A stretch of 64,000 nt of DNA from Curtobacterium herbarum. Its GTDB lineage: Bacteria; Actinomycetota; Actinomycetes; Actinomycetales; Microbacteriaceae. The notes beneath the pieces were generated by a model. It was not told the origin of the DNA and ran no database searches. It saw only the letters and a program-made list of their open reading frames with translations. The translations under genes and the position numbers were made by a program. This document shows, piece after piece, positions 52,271-59,550 of this stretch. Where the stretch lies: positions 1,860,001 through 1,924,000 of the forward strand of contig NZ_JAFBBT010000001.1 of NCBI RefSeq assembly GCF_016907335.1, written 5' to 3'. Within the stretch, counting starts at the first letter, position 1; each line of letters begins with the position of its first letter.

Positions 52271-52366
52271 TTGAGCAGCAGGAAACAGCCGTACGAAGCA
52301 CGGCCGGGAGACGTGTTCGGCATACCGTTCCAAGGCCGGCACTGCCATGCAGAACTGTTCGACTGA
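52271..52366 (+). pseudogene. Imm26-like relic with internal deletion (31 codons)
   Basis: An intact reading frame from TTG, after a strong GGAGGAGG site, gives an N-terminal piece ARPGDVFGIPF directly followed by a short join and HAELFD, then stop. The full-length relatives begin with (A)GDVFxIP and end with SAELF(G/D). So the beginning and end of an Imm26-like gene remain and about 140 codons between are gone. It sits 51 nt before the next complete copy, whose start has the same layout. Confidence 0.7.
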
Positions 52367-52417
52367 CGACCGGAAAGCCCTATCCTGGTGTCACTCGACA
52401 TAGGCGGAGGACCCCTA

Positions 52418-52936
52418 TTGAGTACGAGCAAGGCGCTGCATGCCACCGCAGGCGATGTCTTCATGATCCCGATCAGCGACTCATCGGCGCATCTGGGACA
52501 GGTGATCGCGGAACGCGGCGTCAGCCTCTACATGATCGTGTTCGACCAGGTCGTGCAGATCGATGCACTTAGCGACAGTCGCTCATGGCAGCTCGATACG
52601 GAACCGTTGTTCGCCATCCAGACCTTCGATGGGAGATTCGACGAAGGAGCATGGCAAGTGATCGGCCACGCTGAGCCAGACCGTGAACGCTTCCTTCCGG
52701 CCTTCACGCACGGCCTCGTGGAGACCGGAGGGGTGCGCGTCACCGATTTCAGTGGCACTCGAGAACGCCTCGCGACGCCGGAAGAGTCAGCAACTGTCCC
52801 ACACACGATCACTCGCTCTTCGCTACTGCTCGAGATGGCCGTTCGTGCGCAGGCTGGCTTGGAACCGTGGCTTCCAGCTTTCGACGGCATCCGATACAAG
52901 AAAACGCCTACTTCTGCAGAGCTCTTCGGCGCATGA
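52418..52936 (+). CDS. Imm26-like immunity protein 2
   Basis: A 172-residue member of the island's Imm26-like family. TAGDVFMIPISDSSAHLGQVIAERGVSLYMIVFDQV opens it; later come EPLFAIQTFDGRFDEGAWQVIGHAEPDRERFLPAFTHG, VRVTDFSGTRERLATPEE and KKTPTSAELFGA. TTG at 52418, 7 nt after GGAGG, was taken as the start; a GTG ten codons upstream has no ribosome site. Nearest relative is the gene at 53012, with the shared KTPTSAELFG ending. Higher GC than copy 1, which points to an older stay in this genome. Confidence 0.8.
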   Translation: MSTSKALHATAGDVFMIPISDSSAHLGQVIAERGVSLYMIVFDQVVQIDALSDSRSWQLDTEPLFAIQTFDGRFDEGAWQVIGHAEPDRERFLPAFTHGLVETGGVRVTDFSGTRERLATPEESATVPHTITRSSLLLEMAVRAQAGLEPWLPAFDGIRYKKTPTSAELFGA

Positions 52937-53011
52937 CACAAATGGCTGGTTGGCGAGCAGAGGACACCACATGCGCGAGCAACGTCACCGATTTGCAGGA
53001 GGAGGCCCGCA

Positions 53012-53533
53012 TTGGACATGACGAAACCGGGGAATCTCGCGAATGCCGGCGACGTGTTCCTCATCCCCGTGGACAGCAGCCGGGGCTACCCAGGCGTGGT
53101 GGTTGCAGAACGCAACGCCAGCCTCTACGTCCTCGTGTACGACCAAACCCTTCCATTGCACAGCAGTGGCAACGCGTCCTCCTGGAACTTCACGGTCGAT
53201 CCGCTCTTCGCTGCGCTCACGTTCGATGCTCGCTTCTACCACGGCGACTGGAAGATCATCGGGCAGACAACTCCGGAGCCGGATCGCTTCCTGCCAGCGT
53301 TCAGCTACGGATCTCCAGAACCCGGAGGAGCACGAGTCTCCAACTTCACCGGGACGACCAGCCGATCAGCGTCGCCGGCGGAGATGCAGACCATCTCACC
53401 CGAGATTTATCGGATTCCGATGCTTCTCGAGAGGGCCCTGCGTGCTCACGCAGGCCTCGACCCCTGGTACCCGGTGTTCGACGAGATTCGTTACACGAAG
53501 ACGCCGACATCAGCCGAGCTGTTCGGCTCCTGA
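53012..53533 (+). CDS. Imm26-like immunity protein 3
   Basis: A 173-residue Imm26-like protein: ANAGDVFLIPVDSSRGYPGVVVAERNASLYVLVYDQ, then DPLFAALTFDARFYHGDWKIIGQTTPEPDRFLPAFSYGSPEPGGARVSNFTGT, and YTKTPTSAELFGS at the end. TTG start at 53012 after GGAGGAGG; an ATG two codons later could be used instead. It follows copy 2 by 75 nt and precedes the second family A gene. No partner toxin is visible. Immunity function is inferred from family and context. Confidence 0.8.
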   Translation: MDMTKPGNLANAGDVFLIPVDSSRGYPGVVVAERNASLYVLVYDQTLPLHSSGNASSWNFTVDPLFAALTFDARFYHGDWKIIGQTTPEPDRFLPAFSYGSPEPGGARVSNFTGTTSRSASPAEMQTISPEIYRIPMLLERALRAHAGLDPWYPVFDEIRYTKTPTSAELFGS

Positions 53534-53638
53534 TTCCGATCGCGCATCGCCGCCTGCATGCACGGGACCCATGCAAAGAACAGACACCAGCTGTCACAGC
53601 AGGATCGCCCTGTCTTCCCTTGAGCAGAAAGGTCACCG

Positions 53639-54085
53639 ATGCTGCGCCTCTTCACTCTTGACTTGATCCAGAACGAAGACGTGGATGTCGAACTCGACGA
53701 CATCTTGGGATCTCTGTGTCTCCCCGAACTCTCTTGGACAGCCGAGGACATCTTCGTCAACGTCTCCCCTGGCTCCGGATTGGAGATTCGTGAACTCGAA
53801 CGAGTGTCCGGCACGCCAGGTCTTCCGAATCCGGTGCTCGACCACGCCACGTTCACTCGTCTCGTCGCAGCCACGGTGCAGTTCATCGAGGGCGAGTTCA
53901 TCGGCTTCGACGAAGCCGATGTCGGTCAGCTCGACAAAGCCGTGATCGTCCTCGATGTGGTGGACGGAGCGTGGTGGACGGTGATCCTCGACCTGGATCG
54001 AGTCGGCGTGCAAGACCGGTTCACGGCGATCTTCGGAAACGGTACATCGGCGGCGGCCATGTCGCGCCGCCCACACGACACCTGA
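53639..54085 (+). CDS. Immunity-array protein, family A (copy 2), unrecognised family
   Basis: A 148-residue near twin of the protein at 50260 (about 89 percent identical, same length, same start MLRLFTLDLIQNE and end SRRPHD). Differences are scattered, several in the segment 24-69, which might be the recognition surface. It is followed 13 nt later by an Imm26-like gene, repeating the order at 50260-51282. Function unknown. Confidence 0.78.
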   Translation: MLRLFTLDLIQNEDVDVELDDILGSLCLPELSWTAEDIFVNVSPGSGLEIRELERVSGTPGLPNPVLDHATFTRLVAATVQFIEGEFIGFDEADVGQLDKAVIVLDVVDGAWWTVILDLDRVGVQDRFTAIFGNGTSAAAMSRRPHDT

Positions 54086-54098
54086 GGGAAGGCCTTTC

Positions 54099-54623
54099 AT
54101 GAGCGCTCGGTTGCCCGAGATCGAACCGGTGCACGCCGGTGACGTGTTCGCAATCCCCGTCGACGGTCAACGGGCCTACATCGGGCAGGTAGTGGCCACG
54201 ACCGTCGGCTCCCTCTACGTGGTCGTCTTCGACTGGATCGAGAAGGACCTGGCGCACGTCCCGCACATCAGCGCAGTCCCCGACGCGGATCCGTTGTTCG
54301 CCACGTTGACGTTGGACAGCCGGTTCCGTCCGGGCATGTGGAGTGTCGTCGGTCACGCGGATGCTGATGCGGATCGATTCCTCCCAGCGTTCTCCTACGG
54401 AACCATCGATCCCGGGCGGGTGAGGATCACCAATTTCTTCGACACGGTCCATCGAGACGCGACACCGGACGAAGCGGCAGCGATTCCGACTCGCGAGTAC
54501 CGCTCGCCCATGCGCCTCGAGAAAGCGATTCGCGCTCGCGAAGGTCTTGTGCCACACCTGCCCTCGTACGACGAAATGACCTACCGTCCGACGCCGACGT
54601 CCGCAAGTATCTTCGGCTCGTGA
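54099..54623 (+). CDS. Imm26-like immunity protein 4
   Basis: A 174-residue Imm26-like protein: EPVHAGDVFAIPVDGQRAYIGQVVATTVGSLYVVVFDW, DPLFATLTLDSRFRPGMWSVVGHADADADRFLPAFSYGTIDPGRVRITNFFDTVHRDATPDEAAAIPTREYRSP and TPTSASIFGS. About three quarters identical to copy 1. ATG at 54099 with AGGGAAGG upstream. The stop overlaps the GTG of the next gene (GTGA). Orphan immunity protein by inference. Confidence 0.82.
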   Translation: MSARLPEIEPVHAGDVFAIPVDGQRAYIGQVVATTVGSLYVVVFDWIEKDLAHVPHISAVPDADPLFATLTLDSRFRPGMWSVVGHADADADRFLPAFSYGTIDPGRVRITNFFDTVHRDATPDEAAAIPTREYRSPMRLEKAIRAREGLVPHLPSYDEMTYRPTPTSASIFGS

Positions 54624-54946
54624 ACACACCGCGAACATCAACGAGGGAGCAGGGTCAGGTCGAGTCGGCTGGGACCCGCGGTCTGATCGTCACCGATGCG
54701 TTCTTCCGGATCCTCACGGACGCGTCGGATCAAGTGAACGACGGGGAGTTCATCGGCTTCGGGTCCGAAGCCGACGCCTCGACTGTGCGCGACCCGCTCG
54801 TTCGGATCGACGCATTCGACAGCTCCGAGTGGACAGTCATCCTCGACCCGGCCCGGGTACAGGTGGATACGACTTTCCGGAAGTGGTTCGGCGCCGGAAC
54901 CGATGGGGCGCCCTTCACCCGGCGTGGAAGCGAGAGCTGGTCCTGA
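54620..54946 (+). CDS. Family A short form (C-terminal half only)
   Basis: A 108-residue protein that keeps the second half of family A: TDAFFRILTDASDQVNDGEFIGFGSEADASTVRDPLVRIDAFDSSEWTVILDPARVQVDTTFRKWFGAG, aligned with residues about 66-140 of the 148-residue members. The first 30 residues are unrelated and look disordered. Either a truncated derivative that still folds or a natural one-domain form. GTG overlaps the previous stop; its own stop overlaps the next ATG (TGATG). So the genes from 54099 to 57231 form one translationally coupled run. Confidence 0.7.
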   Translation: MNTPRTSTREQGQVESAGTRGLIVTDAFFRILTDASDQVNDGEFIGFGSEADASTVRDPLVRIDAFDSSEWTVILDPARVQVDTTFRKWFGAGTDGAPFTRRGSESWS

Positions 54947-55467
54947 TGAGCCCGAAGCGCACGATCTTCGACGTCACGGAAGGTGATGTGTTCTGTGTCC
55001 CGCTGAGCGACGGTACGGCCTACGTCGGGCAGGTCGTGGACGCCGGTCGACACGTCCTCTTCGTCGTCGTCTTCGACCATCCGGTCGATGTTCCAGTCAG
55101 AGCTGCAGAGGCTCTCCGCGCCCTCCAGCACGACCCGCTCGTCGCCAGTTTGACGTTCGACGCGCGGTTCAGCCCTGGGATGTGGGAGATCGTGACGAAT
55201 GCGCCGGCGGACCGTCGGCGCTTCCTGCCGGCCCGCACCTGGGGCTTCCCCGAGACCGGGGGTGTGCGCATCACGAACTTCGATGGATCGAGGACGCGTT
55301 TCGCCACCGCCGAGGAAGCAGCGACCATCCCGCTGAAGACCACGCGATCACCCATGCTCATCGAGGACTTCCTGCTCATGCACGCGGCTATCGGTCCCTA
55401 CAACCCAGCGCTCGAGGAAGCGCGCTACGTCCCCGTCCCGTCCTCTGCTGAGTTGTTCGACGAATGA
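54946..55467 (+). CDS. Imm26-like immunity protein 5
   Basis: A 173-residue, more divergent Imm26-like protein: TEGDVFCVPLSDGTAYVGQVVDAGRHVLFVVVFDHPVDV, then DPLVASLTFDARFSPGMWEIVTNAPADRRRFLPARTWGFPETGGVRITNFDGSRTRFATAEEAATIP and VPSSAELFDE. The ending AELFD is the same as in the relic at 52271-52366. Start ATG shares a base with the preceding stop; the stop overlaps the next ATG by 4 nt. GC content is near genome level. Confidence 0.82.
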   Translation: MSPKRTIFDVTEGDVFCVPLSDGTAYVGQVVDAGRHVLFVVVFDHPVDVPVRAAEALRALQHDPLVASLTFDARFSPGMWEIVTNAPADRRRFLPARTWGFPETGGVRITNFDGSRTRFATAEEAATIPLKTTRSPMLIEDFLLMHAAIGPYNPALEEARYVPVPSSAELFDE

Positions 55468-56390
55468 CCTCCCGCAGCAGATCAGGCCGTCCGGCCACCA
55501 GGCGGCCGGAGCCGGAGTTCGTCAGCTACCACCGCTTCATCGGTTCGCAACCGACGGGCGTCCTGGAGTTCCGCAACGTCGTCAACGGGATGACCATCCC
55601 TCCCCTGCGCTGGCTCGTCACCGACCTGGACATGGTCGCGCTGCCCCACTCGGACCTCAACGTCCTCGAGTGGGAGCAGAAGGTCCGCGACAGCAGCGGC
55701 GCCGGGCTGTGGATCACCGACGACGACCTGCGGCGCTTCGTCCGGGACAACCACCAGATGATCGACGGCGAGTTCTTCGGCTCACCGATCGGCAGCACCA
55801 CGACGGACGCCTCGCAGGCAGTGATCCGCATCGACTTCTTCGACAGCACGACGGTCACGGTGACCCTGGATCGTTCGGTGATCGGGACCTCCTGGGAGTT
55901 CGAACTGTTCCTCGGACCCGGCGTTCCCGCGTCCGGCATCGGGAGCCGCGACGAGGAGATCGCCACCGAGCAGCGCCGCACACAGGACGAGCAACGCCGC
56001 GCACAGGAGGCACGCGACGGTCAGCAGATCCGCGCACTCGTCCGCGCGTGCCTCCAGAACGCTCCGATCGACGAGGCGCCGGCGCTCCTCACCCAGCTCG
56101 ACGCAGTGGTCGACGTCACGCCGTCCGGGCCGCGTGCGTGGACGCTCGCGCTCGAACGCGACGACGCACCCCGCGTCGACCTCCCCGACGGACCACTGCC
56201 GGAAGCCGTCAGTTACCGGACCGACGCCGTGGCAGTCGGGGGCGAGTTGCTCATCTGGGTGCACGACGGCAGGATGCAGATGGTCGAGCTCCCGTGGTTC
56301 ACCGACGAGATGCCGACTGAACTGCCTCGGCTCGATCAGCTCGTGTTCCCCGCAGAGCGAGACGCCGGAGACGGCGAGAGGACACCGTGA
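55464..56390 (+). CDS. Family A long form with C-terminal extension
   Basis: A 308-residue protein. Residues about 15-155 correspond to family A (FVSYHRFIGSQPTGVLEF, WITDDDLRRFVRDNHQMIDGEFFGS, AVIRIDFFDSTTVTVTLDRSVIG). An Arg/Gln/Glu-rich helix (about 170-192: RRTQDEQRRAQEARDGQQ) links it to a second domain (about 195-300) with VDVTPSGPRAWTLALERDD, VAVGGELLIWVHDGRMQMVELPWFTDEMP. The extension is unlike anything else in the island and could be a second immunity or adaptor domain. ATGA overlap with the gene before and GTGA overlap with the gene after. Confidence 0.75.
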   Translation: MTSRSRSGRPATRRPEPEFVSYHRFIGSQPTGVLEFRNVVNGMTIPPLRWLVTDLDMVALPHSDLNVLEWEQKVRDSSGAGLWITDDDLRRFVRDNHQMIDGEFFGSPIGSTTTDASQAVIRIDFFDSTTVTVTLDRSVIGTSWEFELFLGPGVPASGIGSRDEEIATEQRRTQDEQRRAQEARDGQQIRALVRACLQNAPIDEAPALLTQLDAVVDVTPSGPRAWTLALERDDAPRVDLPDGPLPEAVSYRTDAVAVGGELLIWVHDGRMQMVELPWFTDEMPTELPRLDQLVFPAERDAGDGERTP

Positions 56391-56797
56391 CGAACACCAC
56401 GTCGGCCCCCATCCAGCTGCACGTCGCTGGCGACACGGTGGACGCCGTCACGGTCGACACCGCCGTCACCGTCCGTTTCTCGAGCGGAGCGACCCTCCGG
56501 TTCGAGACAGCCTTCTCCCTGACCGAGACCGACGGCACGCACACGTTCATGGAGCCCGGCGACCCGCCCTCGCTCCTGCCGCTCCTCGCCCTCCACACGA
56601 CGGTGGTGGAACGCGGCACCGTCACCGGCGCCCGCATCGCCGTCCGCTTCGCATCGGGTGAGCTGCTGGAGGGGTGGTCCCACCGCGACCGGCCCTCGTG
56701 GCACTGGTCCGAACCAGGACGAGCGCGCCTGGACATCGACGTCCTGACCGGCGGCGAGGTCGTCGCCCGCACGCTGCCCGGAGGGACGCCGTCATGA
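56387..56797 (+). CDS. Small beta-rich protein, DUF6188-like (copy 1)
   Basis: A 136-residue protein: VTVDTAVTVRFSSGATLRFETAFSLTETDG, then a helix (PPSLLPLLALHTTVVERG) and RIAVRFASGELLEGWSHRDRPSWHWSEPG. The arrangement of strands, acidic loop and W-x-W resembles DUF6188 proteins, which often occur near polymorphic toxins, but this is from memory. The next gene is a clear paralog. GTG start coupled to the previous stop. Confidence 0.7.
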   Translation: MTNTTSAPIQLHVAGDTVDAVTVDTAVTVRFSSGATLRFETAFSLTETDGTHTFMEPGDPPSLLPLLALHTTVVERGTVTGARIAVRFASGELLEGWSHRDRPSWHWSEPGRARLDIDVLTGGEVVARTLPGGTPS

Positions 56798-57231
56798 GCG
56801 CGGGAGTGGGTCACGACGGCCCCGGAGGAGACCCCGTGAACGACGACCACGGGCTCGAGTTCACCGACGCCCGGGTGGATGTCCTGACCGTCAGCTTCCA
56901 GACCACCATCGGCTTCTCGAACGGCACGACGATGCAGTTCGAGGCCGAGTTCGCGATCACCGGTCCGGACGGGGAACGCCGGCTCGTGGATCCGGGGCAG
57001 AAGGCATCGCTCGCACCCGTCCTGGCCCTGCTCGGCGACACGGTCAGGAACGCGACACTCGACGGCGCCGACCTCCGGCTCGACTTCGCATCCGGGACGG
57101 TCCTGCAGGCCTGGCCCGACGAGTCGTACGAGTCCTGGAACTACCGCGGCGCCGGGCCGGAGCGCCGGATGATCATCGCCATGCCCGGCGGTGGCCTGGC
57201 AGTCGTCGACCCACCAGCGACGTCCGACTGA
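56794..57231 (+). CDS. Small beta-rich protein, DUF6188-like (copy 2)
   Basis: A 145-residue paralog of the preceding protein: VLTVSFQTTIGFSNGTTMQFEAEFAITGPDGERRLVDPGQKASLAPVLALLGDTVRNATLDGADLRLDFASGTVLQAWPDESYESWNYRGAG. Blocks line up (strand pair, DPG/EPG loop, LLxLLxxTV helix, FASGxxLxxW, SWxW/SWNY). ATG at 56794 overlaps the previous stop by 4 nt; a GTG 14 codons later also has a very good ribosome site (GGAGGAG) and may be the true start. Last gene of the coupled run. Confidence 0.7.
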   Translation: MSAGVGHDGPGGDPVNDDHGLEFTDARVDVLTVSFQTTIGFSNGTTMQFEAEFAITGPDGERRLVDPGQKASLAPVLALLGDTVRNATLDGADLRLDFASGTVLQAWPDESYESWNYRGAGPERRMIIAMPGGGLAVVDPPATSD

Positions 57232-57239
57232 CCGGTCGT

Positions 57240-57278
57240 GCCACGATGGGGTGTCATCGGACGAGGGGAACGGACGAC
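57240..57278 (+). promoter_or_regulatory. Leader shared with the RHS toxin gene
   Basis: CACGATGGG followed by GACGAGGGGAACGG and ACGAC before the ATG, the same arrangement as at 44503-44544 in front of the toxin gene. It suggests that this gene is expressed in step with the toxin. Confidence 0.6.
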
Positions 57279-58073
57279 ATGTTCGGCAAGCGCAAGAAGG
57301 ACCAGCCATCGGGCTCCGAGTTCCACCAGGCTGACAGCGAACAGCAGCTCTTCGCGCAGCTCCTGGCCGAGACCAGGGCGGACCCCGAGAAGGTCTTCAC
57401 CATCGACATGGTCGGTCGCGGCACACCCGGCCGTGACCTCGACGAACAGGTCGAACGACTTCGACGCTCCGGTGTGACGGCGTCGCATCCGCCAGCCACG
57501 GAAGCAGCAGCAGACCGCTCGTCCGCACGCGCCGTTCCCTCCGCCGACGAGCTGGTCCCACTCAACCGCCAGCCGTTCACCGCCGAGATCGGTGACGTCT
57601 TCTTCATCCCGGACGGCGGCGGCCGCGTGCTGCTCGGGCACGTCCTCGCGACGCTGCACGACGCCGTCTACGTCGCGGTCTTCCAGCGCCCCGAGGACCT
57701 CCCCCGCCCGGCCGACCCGCTCGTCGTGCTCGCCACGCAGCCGGTGGTGGCCGGGCTCACCCTGCCGGCCCGGTTCCAGCCGGGCATGTGGGAGGTCGTC
57801 GGCAACGTCGCCCCGGACACCGCCCGGCTGCTGCCCGCGTACACCTGGGGCACGGACCTCGACGGCGTGCACGTCACCGACTTCTCCGGGTCGCGTTCTC
57901 GACCCGCGACCGAGATCGAGGCGACGACGATCCCCCGCCGGATCGTCGTGTCGCCGTACTTCATCGACATCGCCGTCCGCGCCGTGGTCGGCCTCGTCGA
58001 CTGGCACCCCGACTTCGAGCACCTCCGCTACCGCTCCACCCCGCGGTCCGTCGACCTCTTCCCCGACCGCTGA
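57279..58073 (+). CDS. Imm26-like protein 6 with N-terminal extension
   Basis: A 264-residue protein whose C-terminal 165 residues are Imm26-like: AEIGDVFFIPDGGGRVLLGHVLATLHDAVYVAVFQRPEDL, then QPVVAGLTLPARFQPGMWEVVGNVAPDTARLLPAYTWGTDLDGVHVTDFSGSRSRPATEIEATTIP and TPRSVDLFPD. The N-terminal 100 residues (MFGKRKKDQPSG, SEQQLFAQLLAETRADPEKVFTIDMVG) are polar, start basic and are absent from the other five. It is monocistronic, with its own leader that resembles that of the RHS toxin, and GC content is at genome level. It may be the ancestral or resident member of the family in this genome. Confidence 0.82.
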   Translation: MFGKRKKDQPSGSEFHQADSEQQLFAQLLAETRADPEKVFTIDMVGRGTPGRDLDEQVERLRRSGVTASHPPATEAAADRSSARAVPSADELVPLNRQPFTAEIGDVFFIPDGGGRVLLGHVLATLHDAVYVAVFQRPEDLPRPADPLVVLATQPVVAGLTLPARFQPGMWEVVGNVAPDTARLLPAYTWGTDLDGVHVTDFSGSRSRPATEIEATTIPRRIVVSPYFIDIAVRAVVGLVDWHPDFEHLRYRSTPRSVDLFPDR

Positions 58074-58153
58074 AGCTGGTGGCCGCTGAGGCGGGCAGGC
58101 GCTGCAGACGGGCCGGTCGCGGCGCGCACGTCGGGTGGTCACCACCCGTCGGA

Positions 58154-58188
58154 CGGGAGGCGCGTCATGGCTCGTCCCGCGCCTCCCG
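58154..58188. terminator. Hairpin terminator, end of the toxin island
   Basis: 11-bp arms CGGGAGGCGCG/CGCGCCTCCCG with a 13-nt loop between the convergent Imm26-like gene and the hydrolase gene. Same stem core as at 7654-7699. Confidence 0.75.
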
Positions 58189-58241
58189 GCCGACGTCGGT
58201 CACCGTACGTCGGGAACCGCGCGCACGTCACCGCGCGCATG

Positions 58242-59435
58242 TCACCGCACGTCGGCCGCCGGCCGCACCACATCGGTGAGCCACGCCCGGATCCGCGCGT
58301 CGAACCACTCGGCGTCGTGGTTCCAGAGCTTGGTGTGCCGCGCGACGTGGGCGACCTCGAGCTGCACCAGGTCCGGCCGGGCGGCGGCGAGGGCGTACGA
58401 CGCCGATGCGGGCACGAACCCGTCGTCGTCGCTGTGCAGCAGCAGGATCGGTACCCGCAGTTCGTCGGCGCGGGCGACCATGTCGAGTTCCCGCAGGTCG
58501 ATCGGCTGGTCCAGTCCGGCGACCCGGTGGACGACGGGTGTGCGGAGGACCCACTGCGCCACCTTCCGCACCGGCCGGGGCAGGCGGAGCGCCCGGCTCT
58601 GCGACTTCAGGACCGCGTGCCAGTCGACGACCGCCGACTCCAGGACGACGCCGCTGACGAGTCCGGCGAGGCCCGAGCGCACCAGGGTCTGCAGGACGAC
58701 GGCACCGCCCATCGACCAGCCCATCAGCACGACGCTCGTGGCGCCCTGCTGCGCGACCCAGTCCAGGGCGGCGTCGACGTCCTCCCACTCGGTCGACCCC
58801 AGGCCGTAGCGACCGTCCGGGCTCGGGGGTGCGACCCCGTCGTTCCGCCACGACGCCAGCAGCACCGAGTACCCGGCGGCGCGGAACACCGGCACCGCGC
58901 GGATCGTCTCGGCGCGGGTCACGCCCCGGCCGTGCACCAGGACGGCCCAGGGCGCGTCCGGGTCCTCGGCACGGACGACCCAGGCAGGGGCAGGGCCGTT
59001 CGGGGTCTGCACGTCGACGTCCTCGACCGGCACCCCGAGCTCCCCCGGGGTCAGGTAGAACCAGCCACCCCACCGACCGCGTCGGGCCACGGTGGGGTCG
59101 CCGGCGTCGACGGCGATGACCCGACGGGTGACGGTCGTGTCGGTGGTGTCGAGCACCTCGCCGACGCGCATGTGCCCCGTCGCGCCACCGAACCACAGGC
59201 TGTACCGACCCGGGGACTCGGTGTCGGGACTGCGTCCCAGGGAGACGGTGCGTGCCTCCAGGTCGACGGCCGTGATCGGCACTCGCTCGGTGCGCTTGCG
59301 GTCCGGAGTGACGACGGCCCGGGCGACGGCGGCGACCGACCCGGCGACGACGGCGACCCCGACCGCGGCGGCGGTGAGGCCGGCACCCAGCGCGAGGAGG
59401 CCGACGGACCGGACGGCATCGGGACGGCGGGCCAT
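58242..59435 (-). CDS. Membrane-anchored alpha/beta hydrolase
   Basis: A 397-residue serine hydrolase. One N-terminal transmembrane helix (about 9-38) would anchor it, with the catalytic part outside or facing the membrane. HGRG (168-171) forms the oxyanion region, the nucleophile elbow is G239-W-S241-M-G243, acid D336-D338 (LHSDDDGF) and H367 (VARH). A 110-residue insert before the hydrolase core includes GRWGGWFYLTPGELG. Substrate unknown. The ATG at 59435 was preferred because the membrane helix follows at once; upstream codons are Arg/Ser-rich. Confidence 0.88.
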   Translation of the reverse strand: MARRPDAVRSVGLLALGAGLTAAAVGVAVVAGSVAAVARAVVTPDRKRTERVPITAVDLEARTVSLGRSPDTESPGRYSLWFGGATGHMRVGEVLDTTDTTVTRRVIAVDAGDPTVARRGRWGGWFYLTPGELGVPVEDVDVQTPNGPAPAWVVRAEDPDAPWAVLVHGRGVTRAETIRAVPVFRAAGYSVLLASWRNDGVAPPSPDGRYGLGSTEWEDVDAALDWVAQQGATSVVLMGWSMGGAVVLQTLVRSGLAGLVSGVVLESAVVDWHAVLKSQSRALRLPRPVRKVAQWVLRTPVVHRVAGLDQPIDLRELDMVARADELRVPILLLHSDDDGFVPASASYALAAARPDLVQLEVAHVARHTKLWNHDAEWFDARIRAWLTDVVRPAADVR

Positions 59436-59550
59436 GCGGGCCTTCCAGGACGAGGACGACTCAGGACGAGGGCGACTGCGGGCAGCACGACTGCGCGGCG
59501 GACGGCGTGCCGCCCGCACCGGTGCTGGGTCCGGAGCCTAGTCTGCATCC

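Larger units (their letters stand above)
53639..54623 (+). repeat. Duplicated two-gene unit, copy 2
   Basis: Second copy of the family A plus Imm26-like unit at 50260-51282. Here the gene-to-gene spacing is 13 nt instead of 54 nt, and GC content is higher. Confidence 0.8.
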
